Shown: piece after piece, positions 23,500 through 32,054 of the stretch | How the letters are laid out: every line of letters begins with the position of its first letter | Numbering within the stretch: the first letter of the stretch is position 1 | DNA from: Maratus speciosus | Taxonomy: Eukaryota; Arthropoda; Arachnida; Araneae; Salticidae | Direction: 5' to 3' | DNA: 64,000 nt | Assembly (NCBI GenBank): GCA_963932465.1 | Contig: OZ010788.1 | Span: 667,514,484-667,578,483 of the forward strand | Notes under the pieces: model-generated | What the model was told of the DNA's origin: nothing | The model's database searches: none | What the model saw: the letters and a program-made list of their open reading frames with translations, nothing else | Position numbers and translations under genes: made by a program

Positions 23500-23880
23500 T
23501 ATATATATATATAAAACACGTTCCTTAAAATAATTTTATAATCAAAATATATGTTCTCTGAATTCTTAAAAATTCTAAAACAGTTTTATGTAATTCTTTT
23601 AGCTTAAAACTGGCACTTTTTGTTCTATATACTTTTTTTCTTCTTTTTTTAATCTACGACATGCACATTTTTTAAACTTGTTACGTGCGAACAAATTGAG
23701 TTTCCGTGACTCTGTCTTTGCTCATATTGTAGCAATAAGAGAGTTTATTTCTTTATACTTGTACTTCAACTGAACACAGTTGAAGAAATACACGAGTGTC
23801 TTTCTTCTATATTATTTGAAACATACGAGCGATTGTTTCTTTGAATTTATTTTATCAAACTCTTTCTTCAACTCGTCTCC
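23500..23880 (+). repeat. dispersed repeat, inverted partner of 47760-48130
   Basis: Blocks GTTCTCTGAATTCT(T/C)AAAAATTC, GAACAAATTGAGTTT and TTTCTTTGAATTTATTTT occur in the same order on the opposite strand at 47760-48130. Unclassified, diverged. Confidence 0.7.
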
Positions 23881-23917
23881 CTACTTATATTTTAAAAATG
23901 TTATTCTCTGCTTGTGT

Positions 23918-24136
23918 TTAAGCCCTTAATTGTCGCTCCCGTGATATTCACGGGATGTGTCTTTTATTCATTTTATTATTTACTGTTTAATTCCCACCAG
24001 TTTTACAAAATAGTGTAATTGGCTTTATTATGGTATAATTTTACCGGTCATTAAATAAGATGAGCATTTCTTTTTCAAAAAAGTTTTGCCAATAAGCAAT
24101 TTGAATTTTTAAACCGTAATTTAATGCGTCCGTTAA
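23918..24136 (-). mobile_element. TTAA-bounded element, family A, copy 2
   Basis: Reverse orientation. Begins TTAAGCCCTTAATTGTCGCTC and runs to CCGTAATTTAATGCGTCCGTTAA. The last TTAA (24133-24136) is also the first base set of the next element, so that element either inserted in this copy's end or abuts it. Confidence 0.82.
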
Positions 24137-24349
24137 CCCTTACCTGGGCAAAGCAATTCTGTGGCTGAAATGTTGAAAATATAGACTGCTACCAGAATCT
24201 AGAAACAAATTGATTTGAAAATAAGAAAAGGCGTTTTACCACGTGCATTATAAAAACAAAATATTTTAATAAACATTCTAATGCGAATCTATCAATTTTG
24301 AATAAAAATGAAGTGGGGAGCATATTCCCACTACCCGTTAAGGGGTTAA
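24133..24349. mobile_element. TTAA-bounded element adjoining family A copy 2
   Basis: Left TTAACCCTTACCTGGGCAAAG; reversed right end TTAACCCCTTAACGGGTAGTG. Closest relative is 56378-56598, whose two ends match in swapped order. GCTACCAGAATC and AAGTGGGGAG mark the core. The final GGGGTTAA can be read as its own end or as the remnant of family A copy 2. Confidence 0.75.
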
Positions 24350-24655
24350 GCGAATTATGAAATATTTGTGTTTTCAGAATTATAGTAATATGTTTCCTTA
24401 CTTATGACAAATTTAAATAAAATTAATATTTAAATTAGCTTTGAACTGAGTTTTCAATAAAGATTGACCAAAACCGAAATCGAATTTCGGTAGTCTTCCT
24501 ATTTTCGGCCGAAAACGAAAATTTCCAAAAAAGTTTTTTACGTAATTAACGTAATTTCCTGCGTATACCGGCTTAGATAAGTATTTTTCAAACAGGAAAT
24601 TTTGTTGAAAAAAAGAAGTCAAATAAGTACTAAGCAGAAACAAGTCCCATGTTAT
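24350..24655. other. non-coding sequence
   Basis: Contains a short inverted pair around CGAAATCGAATTTCGG. Nothing else seen. Confidence 0.4.
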
Positions 24656-25085
24656 TTAACCCCTTAACGGTCGCATTACATTACGGTTTAAAAATTCAAG
24701 TTGCTTATTGCCACCACTTTTTTGAAAAATAAATGTTCGCCTTATTTAATGACAGGTAAAATGGTACCATAATAAAGCCAATAACACTATTTTATAAAAC
24801 TGGTGGGAATCTAACAACTTGAATAAAAAACGCAGCCCGTGAATATCAGGGGTGCGAGAATTAACCCCTTAACGCTCGAATTAAATTACGGTTAAAAAAT
24901 TCAAATTGCTTATTGGCACCACTTTTATGAAAAAGAAATATTCACCTTATTTAATGACACGAAAAACGATACTAAAATATAGCCAATTTCACTATTTTAT
25001 AAAATTGGTGGGAATCAAACAATTTGAGTAAAAGACACAGCCCATGAATATGACAGGAGCGAGAATTAAGGGGTTAAGGGGTTAA
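24656..25085 (+). mobile_element. TTAA-bounded element, family A, copy 3, split by copy 4
   Basis: The body is 24656-24864 (TTAACCCCTTAACGGTCGC to GTGCGAGAATTAA) and the last 8 bases GGGGTTAA are at 25078-25085, after copy 4. Removing copy 4 and one TTAA restores the family end. Confidence 0.88.
24861..25077 (+). mobile_element. TTAA-bounded element, family A, copy 4, nested in copy 3
   Basis: 217 bp, from TTAACCCCTTAACGCTCG to GAGCGAGAATTAAGGGGTTAA. The TTAA at 24861-24864 and that at 25074-25077 are the target duplication. Same orientation and same family as its host element. Confidence 0.9.
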
Positions 25086-25349
25086 AGTAAATTCTGGTAG
25101 AAAATCGCGTTTTCTAAGATGCTGCGGATACTCGCGAAATTACGGTAATACATACATAAATATACATAATTATTAATTATTTATACGTGTGGCCTAAGTT
25201 GGCTCTTTGTGTCTTTGACTAAAACTTTATATTTTCATATAAAATAAATTGTAATTAACTAACCAACGACACAAAATGATTTTCTAATTATGCGAATTTC
25301 ATCTAATTAAAAAATGTTTTAGCTATACATACCTCGATTTATCTTTTAT

Positions 25350-25500
25350 CATAGCTGCTAACCTTTACGCTTTTTTGCTACCACTACAATTTAGAAGAAA
25401 TTTTCGCCTTGTTTAATCGTGAGATTTCGACTATTAAATAAGGCGATATTTACAAGAAAATTTTAGTGGTGGGAAAAAAGCGTAAAGGTTGGCAGCTATG
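25350..25500. mobile_element. short foldback, CATAGC family, with 6-bp duplication
   Basis: Ends CATAGCTGCTAACCTTTACGC and, reversed, CATAGCTGCCAACCTTTACGC. Flanks 25344-25349 and 25501-25506 are both TTTTAT. Core GCTACCACTACAATTTAG pairs with AAATTTTAGTGGTGGG, with GCCTTGTTTAATCG and TATTAAATAAGGCG inside. Upstream (25086-25147) is a half-copy of the 6026-6203 element. Confidence 0.88.
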
Positions 25501-25605
25501 TTTTATGATGATTTTTGTAAATGATCATCTGTTATACTAAAACATTCTCAAAGAGTACTCGAAACACTTCTGTGGTTTACACTAACTAAAAATTTTCTAT
25601 TACTG

Positions 25606-25796
25606 TTAACCCGTACGGGACCAATGCACTCTCAAAAAGTGCTTACAGCGCTTGAGTTTGATACTAATAAAAAAGAAAAATAAAATTGATTTTACTTAAT
25701 TACTACATTTTCGTGATTTATAAAGTTAAGTCAAATAATTAAGAGGTGCCAAATGAATAAAATTCGTGTAAAAGATGCTGGTCCTGAACGGGTTAA
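25606..25796. mobile_element. TTAA-bounded element
   Basis: 191 bp. Left TTAACCCGTACGGGACCAATG; reversed right TTAACCCGTTCAGGACCAGC. Inverted relative of 22203-22410 (GCGCTTGAGTTTGATACTAA and AAATTCGTGTAAAAGATG). Confidence 0.83.
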
Positions 25797-26356
25797 GTAT
25801 GCAACTTTTAATAAGCGCAAGAAAAGCGTAGTCAAAGTTTTGTCATATATGCATTGCTTACTTTATAATTCGCACTCACTTCTTCAGTCAGTCATGACCG
25901 ATAATTATAAACAGAGAAGTTCATAGCAAGAAATAAAGAGTATTTCATTTAAACCAATACAGCTGAAACCAATGAGTAATGTTGAAATTTTCCGAAGGAG
26001 GAAATGAGATTTTTGGAATGCATATAATTTCGGTAGAGTTTCAGTCCGGCCGAATATTCGGCAGCATTTTCGCCCCCCCCCCCCCCCAAAAAAAAAAAAA
26101 AAAAAATCGGAGAAACTTAGATTTTGGGCCAAAACCAAATTTACGGTCGGTCTCTCGTTTTTAATGTGACAAGAACAAAAAAATCGTAAGATGGTACTGG
26201 AAATAAATTCCAACATGTTTATCACCGCCATGTGAGTTTTGTACATCTATATACGCAGCTCCATATAAACATTTTATATCTTTTTGAAACCCCAGCAAAA
26301 TAACATGCATAATTATAAATCTCACCACTATTACCGATTAGTAATATTTGTGTTAT
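25797..26356. other. non-coding sequence with C15-A19 run
   Basis: A run of 15 C (26073-26087) passes directly into 19 A (26088-26106). ORFs across it are low-complexity. No gene recognised. Confidence 0.5.
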
Positions 26357-26946
26357 TTCAGGGGCCGCTTCACTCCATGTTAACCAATGAGAAAACTTAA
26401 AAGGTCTGTTACTCATTACCTAATATAATTAGCGAAACATGGTTTTCACCATCAGAAAATAAACGTCAGGTGTCGAAGGTGTGGTGTTATAAAAATTCTC
26501 TTTTTAAATTTGAAGTAGTTTAACATTAGAACCACTGTAGCGGTCATTTTGACCGCTACCAAATAAAAATATTTCGATTATCCCCAGAAATTTCTTTCTA
26601 AAATAAGTATAAAATGTACCACGGAGAAATAAGTAAAATAAATAAGTTAAGTAGTTTCAATTAAAATTTCCAGTGTCAAATATTTTTATAGCACTTCAGT
26701 AAAATTTCCGTCGGTTCTAGTGTTAAAGAGGACAATAAATTTCGTCAAGTAGAAATTTCAAAGTTTATAGTGAATTTTCAAATGCTTAAAACTTAAGGAG
26801 ACAATTTTTTAAAAAAAGCACATCTTCGACACCTGACGTCTTTCGATAGTGAAAACCTTATTTCTATAATTATATTCAGTAATGAGTAATCGCGCTTTTA
26901 AATTTTTCCATAGATTAACACGAGATTTAGTGTTCGGGGTGTTTCA
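26357..26946. mobile_element. long foldback split by a TTAA element
   Basis: Arms of about 150 bp: GGTTTTCACCATCAG ... AACGTCAGGTGTCGAAGGTG at the left pairs with CATCTTCGACACCTGACGT ... GATAGTGAAAACC at the right, and outward through AATATAATTAG / TAATTATATTC and TACTCATTA / TAATGAGTA. The similar start of two short ORFs at 26416 (minus) and 26882 (plus) is a by-product of the inverted arms. Confidence 0.8.
26520..26726. mobile_element. TTAA-bounded element with piggyBac-like ends
   Basis: 207 bp. Left TTAACATTAGAACC; reversed right TTAACACTAGAACCGACGG. CACTAGAA resembles the CCCTAGAA terminus of piggyBac. A subterminal hairpin GTAGCGGTCATTTTGACCGCTAC follows the left end (12-base arms, split by TTTT-like loop). 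Core CCCAGAAATTTC pairs with AAATTTCCAGTG. Confidence 0.82.
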
Positions 26947-27344
26947 GTTAAACGCTGAGTTTCTCTCATTGAGTAGCAATTATATAAGTATAAAACAACG
27001 CTACGGAAATTTACTCAAATGTATAGGAGAGAAGCGGATTCAAGTGAACGGTTTATTGACCAATAGGAAAACAGGGGAATAAGGGTAACAACCAATAAGA
27101 AATTAGCATAAGGAATAGAACCAAAAGTGTGAAAAACGTTGAAATAAATTAAGAAAAACAGGTTTTTATATAATACTTCCAACAGTCTGATAATGGGGGA
27201 ATAGCGAATTCACAAATAACAATATTTTCATGATTTTATAGATATGAAATGCTTCTAAAATATAACTAAAGATATAAAAATATAGCCTCAAATTTGAACT
27301 GCGCGTTATAGCTATGGAATATACGGTATTCGTAAAAGATAAAT

Positions 27345-29010
27345 ATCCCAATTTAGGCAAAATATTGCTCTGATTTTATTCAATATTTCACTCAGATTAG
27401 AACAATATTGCTCTATTGACTGTTGCTTTGCAACTAAGGATTAAATCTAAATCTTAGAATGCAAACATTCTTTATATGACAAACATAATTTTCGCTGAAT
27501 AGAAATTTCAAAGACTAAACATTTTTTCTCAGTTATTTCTTCGCATGTTATTTTAAGATTTCTTTATGCAAAATGACATTATTTCATTTTTTTCTCTCCT
27601 CAATATTATTATTCTACGTTAAACCTGAAAACAACGAAGGACATTTATTTCTTAGAGTTTATAGAATCACTATTAAGAAAATCCCATCCGAAATTAACCT
27701 TTCCCCCCAAAATATATTCATGAACTAATTTACTAAACTTAATTAACTTTTTATAAACTATTAAAAATATACCCTTTTCCGGCGTATAACAAGCACTTTG
27801 CATTGTACAGCGGGTATAAAAATAAAGATTAAAAAATAAAAGAAGAATTGAGATTTCCACGTTATTAAACGTGCTATAAACAAACTGCCTTTGTTTATGT
27901 TTTATCTTTATGTTCGTATTATTTAGTACGTTTTTAAATGCTCTTTATTTTATTTTCATAGTGCCTATTTCATTAAGATTTCTTCTCAAAGAAGAGATTG
28001 CGCCTAATATATGACTAAAAATAGATGAATATAGAGAAAATAGGTAAAAGTAGAAAATATATACTCTGAAATTCTAGGTGAGTATATTTCTAAAAGTGAA
28101 GTATCTCAATTTAGGCAAAATATTGCACTGGCTTGATCCAATATTTCACTATGATTAGGCCAATTATTGCTCTATTCGCAGTTGCTTTGTAACTAGGGAT
28201 TAAATCTAAATCTTAGAATTTAAAAATTCTTTTTATGACAAACGTAATTTTCGCTGAATAGAAATTTCGAAGACTAAACCATTTGTTCGTATGTTATTGT
28301 TCGTATGTATGTTCGTATGTTCTTCGTATGATATTTTAAAACTTCCTTATGCAAAATGACATTATTCATTTCTTTTATTCGGTCGCCCCTAATACGAAGA
28401 ATATGACTAAAGGTAGAAAGAAGTAGCTTCAAATCCTGAATGCCCGTTATAACGATGTAAATACGTTATTTCAAAAAGAAAAATACCTCAATTTAGGCAA
28501 AATATTGCACTGGCTTGATTTAATATTCCACTAAGATTAGGTTAACGTTGCTCTATATACTATTGCTTCGTAACTACAGGGCTGCAACAGGCGACTATTT
28601 TTTTAATTCTATTTCGCACGACCTTTTTCAAAACAAAATTTTTTTATTTACACTTTGACAACATTTGAAACTATACTACAAAATGCATTTTTTTTTATAT
28701 AGTGGTGCGAACAGAATATTAAAATAGTCGTCTGTGGCAGGCCTGTAACTAGGGGTTAAATCTAAATCTTAGAATTTAATCATTTTTTTATGACAAACGA
28801 AATTTTCGCTGAATGGAAATTTCAAAGACTAAATCAGTTTTCTCTTCTTCGTATGTTATTTTAAGACTTCTTTAGCAAAATGACATTATTTAATTTTTTT
28901 CTCCCCTCAATATTATTATTCTAAGTAAACCTGAAAAATAACGAAGGACATTTATCTCCTTTCGAGAGTTTTTAGAGTCGCTATTAAGAAAATCTTTTAT
29001 AACCTCCACA
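27345..29010 (+). repeat. three direct copies of a 300-500-bp repeat
   Basis: Landmarks ATTTAGGCAAAATATTGC, TAAATCTAAATCTTAGAAT, AATTTTCGCTGAAT(A/G)GAAATTTC and CAAAATGACATTATT recur at about 27350-27690, 28115-28395 and 28490-29010. The third copy is interrupted by the hAT-like element at 28577-28745. Confidence 0.82.
28577..28745. mobile_element. hAT-like MITE in the third repeat copy
   Basis: Ends CAGGGCTGCAACAGGCGAC and, reversed, CAGGCCTGCCACAGACGAC. TAACTA flanks both sides (28571-28576, 28746-28751). The sibling copy at about 28191 reads GTAACTAGGGATTAAATC without interruption and shows the empty site. Confidence 0.82.
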
Positions 29011-29819
29011 CGAAAATGAGGAACAAAAACTAAATCCATAAAATTAATGATGCGAGTTCATTATCGATTCCGTATTCGATAATCGAATCTGCGGCTTAAT
29101 TGACGTTGCTAGAGGAAATGCTTCGTTTTATTCATTTTCCTAAAATTTCATTCCTATTTTATCCTAACCCTAATGCATTCCTTTTTCTCCGACATTCCCC
29201 GTTTCGCTGTTAAAAACATATATGAGTGTAATGTACTTCGGTAGAAAGAAGTAAAAAAAAAAAAAAAGAGGGAATCTGTAATGAAAAATGTATCGATATA
29301 ATGTATCGATTTGAGATTTTTCTTGTCTCGAGTTGTAGTGTTTTTATCTTGAGTGTCAGCTTTTAAATGAATAATGTATGAAAACAAATAAATCTTTATT
29401 TATTACAGCCGTACAGAGTAAATTTGGTAGGAAGGGAGAAAGTTTCTTAATTATCACATAAATACAGTTTCTTAAGTGCTTGTTTAAAGAAATTAGTGCT
29501 CCTTTAATTAAGGCGCCTCCCCCCCCCCCAAAAAAAAAAGAACAAGCCGGAAATTGTACGTCAAACGTGGCAAATGAGGTGCGTTCTTACTATAACTTTT
29601 TTTTTTTACAAATATTCATATCTTGGTGCAATAGCTGTTGCACTCTTATGGAAAAATGCATGAATACACAATTTCTTACGATTCTATATATTAAATTCAT
29701 TTCTCTTGACCTATTAAAGACTGACGTTGCGTTTTTGACACATTTTGTTTGTGAATTTTTTATTTTACTGTTAATATTTTTTTCGACAAATTTACTATCA
29801 AATATTGTATGTATTAGAT
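29011..29819. other. non-coding, with inverted copy of the 16.4-kb repeat
   Basis: 29515-29680 (C run followed by A run, then AAACGTGGCAAATGAGGTGCG and GGTGCAATAGCTGTTGCAC) is an inverted relative of 16380-16870. A related segment is at 54190-54250. The 120-codon ORF at 29480-29842 crosses homopolymers and has no recognisable domain. Confidence 0.5.
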
Positions 29820-30125
29820 TAATTTTAACACAGTTATTCTAATTGGTTAATAAATCATATCAAATGTAAATTTCCAACTGGGCGAAAAATGTCCGTACCA
29901 GGATTCGAACCAGGGATCTCTTAACTGAAGCCGCCAATGCTCTACCATCTGAGCTATCCCGGATGAATCTGGTGGAACTTTCTCACCCAGCTAACCTTAT
30001 TGATTACAGCATCTGGTCTGAAATCTGGTTCAGATCAACAGGATAAATAGCAGGTAATGGAACTCCAGAAATCGCTGGATACGTAATTACACTAGATTAA
30101 TTTTAACATAATTATTCTAATTGGT
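29820..30125 (-). mobile_element. tRNA-derived SINE, type 2, copy 1
   Basis: On the minus strand the segment 29965-29891 folds as a tRNA: D arm GCTCAGATGGTAGAGC, box A TAGCTCAGATGG, box B GGTTCGAATCC, T stem CTGG...CCTGG. The anticodon loop lacks the invariant U33, so it is tRNA-like, not a clear tRNA gene. It is flanked by an inverted pair CTGGGTGAGAAAG / CTGGGCGAAAAATG. A roughly 38-bp direct repeat (TAGATTAATTTTAACA(C/T)A ...) brackets the copy. Confidence 0.78.
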
Positions 30126-30271
30126 AAATAGGCTTCAGCATAAATGTGCAGGTATGATAACTGAAGCGATTTGAATCCAATTCCTAAAGTCGTAAAACAC
30201 CTATGCGGCATGTGTTAGTACAAAATTTTAAGGGGAAGTATTCCCTTTTTGGGAAATACTTAACACATTAG

Positions 30272-30535
30272 ATGTAAATTTCCAACTGGGCGAAAAATGT
30301 CCGGACCAGGATTCGAACCCGGGACCTCCCTGGCTGAAGCCGCCAGTGCTCTGCCATCTGAGCTATCCCGGACGATTCTGGTCGAACTTTTTCACCCAGC
30401 TAACCTTGATGATTACAGCATCTGGTCTGAAACCTGGTTCAGCTCAACAGAATAAATCTCAGGTAAAGGAACTCCAGAAATCGCTGGATACGAAATTACA
30501 CTAGATTAATATTAACACAATTATTCTAATTGGTA
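30272..30535 (-). mobile_element. tRNA-derived SINE, type 2, copy 2
   Basis: Closely similar to copy 1. The tRNA-like part is 30373-30299 on the minus strand, with a 7-bp acceptor stem GTCCGGG/TCCGGAC, a CTGGC/GCCAG anticodon stem, and T arm CCGGG-TTCGAAT-CCTGG. The 3' end on the minus strand is ...GGAAATTTACATCT, the same as in copies 1 and 3, with no poly(A). Confidence 0.8.
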
Positions 30536-30622
30536 AACAAAGCATATTAGATGTAAATTTGGAAATTTACATCTAATATGCTTTGTTTACCAATTAGAAT
30601 AATTGTGTTAATATTAATCTAG
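30501..30622. repeat. perfect 122-bp palindrome
   Basis: Arms 30501-30560 and 30563-30622 are exactly complementary (60 of 60) around a central GG. The left arm is the distal part of SINE copy 2; the right arm is its mirror image. Perfect arms point to a very recent event or an assembly artefact. Confidence 0.93.
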
Positions 30623-30627
30623 AATAC

Positions 30628-31255
30628 TTAACACGTTCACGCCGGCGCCTATATTCATGTTTCTCGCTGTGAGGCGGCTCTTGAATTCATGTTTTGCTTC
30701 ATCTGGCAGCGCGGTACTTTCGCTTATTCAGACACTGTATGTAATGACACGCCTACCTCATATTTATTACATTGAACTCAAATATAACAAGCAGAGTTGA
30801 TTGTGAATGTCTGAAAGTTTGTAAGGAGTAAGCAAATTCATTAGAGACATGATTTTATTGAATGCATATGTACGAATTTAATATAAAATGTCTTAAAATC
30901 TAAAGAAATATGGACAACATCATATAAATGCATTTCTGTAAGGTAAGCCAAGCCCTTAGTTAATGATATCTTTTGACTGAAAACGAGAATTCTCGTTTCC
31001 CGTCGTAAATGTATAAGATTTATAATATTGAATTGTTTTTACTACTGAATTTTCGAATATTCAAGTGTGACCCACCTGTAGTGCACGCCGTCTATGGCAT
31101 AGTCGAGTGTACACGCCTTCTATGGAACAATGGAGTGTGACCCACCGGTGATGCACGCCGCCCGATGCGGCAGTCAAACGTGACCCACCGGTGATGCACG
31201 CCGACCGATGCGGCAATCAAGCGTGACCCACCGGTGATGCACGCAGGCGTGTTAA
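30628..31255. mobile_element. 628-bp TTAA-bounded composite element
   Basis: Left TTAACACGTTCACGCCGGCG; reversed right TTAACACGCCTGCGTGCATC. Left end matches 12756-13190. 30868-31015 matches 23155-23330. The right portion is a minisatellite (31065-31247). Confidence 0.7.
31065..31247 (+). repeat. 43-bp minisatellite
   Basis: Unit begins GTGACCCACCGGTGATGCACGC and continues through GATGCGGCA(A/G)TCAA. Two full units are near-identical, followed by a partial one that runs into the element end; two more diverged, partly deleted units precede. A minus-strand ORF of 68 codons here is an artefact of the repeat. Confidence 0.88.
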
Positions 31256-31404
31256 ACTGAAGAATTTCTTTGCCTTTTTCAAATGAGCATAACAACATGG
31301 ATTGCTATTTCCTATATATTCTAGATGAAATTATTCTTCGGTTTGTAGCCCTGAAACTACAAATATAAATAAGTGCGAGTAGTAAGTCAAAATTACGTCC
31401 ACTA

Positions 31405-31828
31405 CTAATCATATAATAATATTAAAATATTTGTTTGCTTAAAAGACGTTATAAAACACATTAAAAGTAAATTAAAAATCTATATTTACATGTTTCAACT
31501 CATTTTACAGGACATTCATTTCATTCAGGAGTTTGCAACGATACAATATCTTTTCGTATCCCGAATTTATGGGTTGAATGGTTGGATAAATTACGGCATC
31601 GCGACATAGAGGGAACACGAGCAATCGCGAAAATATAGGGCGCGTTATTTGATTACTTGTTTATTTTCTATGATATTTTCCATTTTTCATATGCATTTGT
31701 AATTTTCTGTTATACATTCTGATCACGACTCAGAAAAATGAGTTGAAACATGTAAATATAGATTGTTAATTTACTTTTAATGTGTTTTATAATGTCTTTT
31801 AAGCAAATTAATATTTTAATATTATGAT
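31405..31828. repeat. foldback with ~100-bp arms
   Basis: Left 31405-31507 (AATATTAAAATATT ... ACATGTTTCAACTCATTTT) pairs with right 31733-31828 (AAAATGAGTTGAAACATGT ... AATATTTTAATATT). Only a few mismatches. The loop is about 225 bp with no feature. Confidence 0.82.
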
Positions 31829-32054
31829 AGGCCCTGAAACTAATAAGCACCAACCCAATATTTATTGAGAAATGTTCTGTCCTGATATATTTTTTTTATT
31901 ATTAAAAATATTTGAAAACGGAAATTTGATATAAAAATAGTACACATAAATAACATATATAATTAAAAATATATAGAAATAACATAAAATTGTGATTACT
32001 CGCAACAAAAATCTATCATTAGAAAATTATTATAATCTAAAATAAAAAAAAAGC

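Noticed and set aside
26222..27082. Two short ORFs with similar N-termini (MSNR...FKF)
   Set aside because: They start in the two arms of one foldback on opposite strands, so the similarity is a consequence of the inverted repeat.
29891..30373. Two possible tRNA genes on the minus strand
   Set aside because: Box A, box B and the cloverleaf arms are present, but U33 is missing, the variable loop is long, and the same sequence recurs with flanking SINE parts and a target duplication at 59208-59341.
31092..31298. 68-codon minus-strand ORF with repeated peptide
   Set aside because: Produced by the 43-bp minisatellite.
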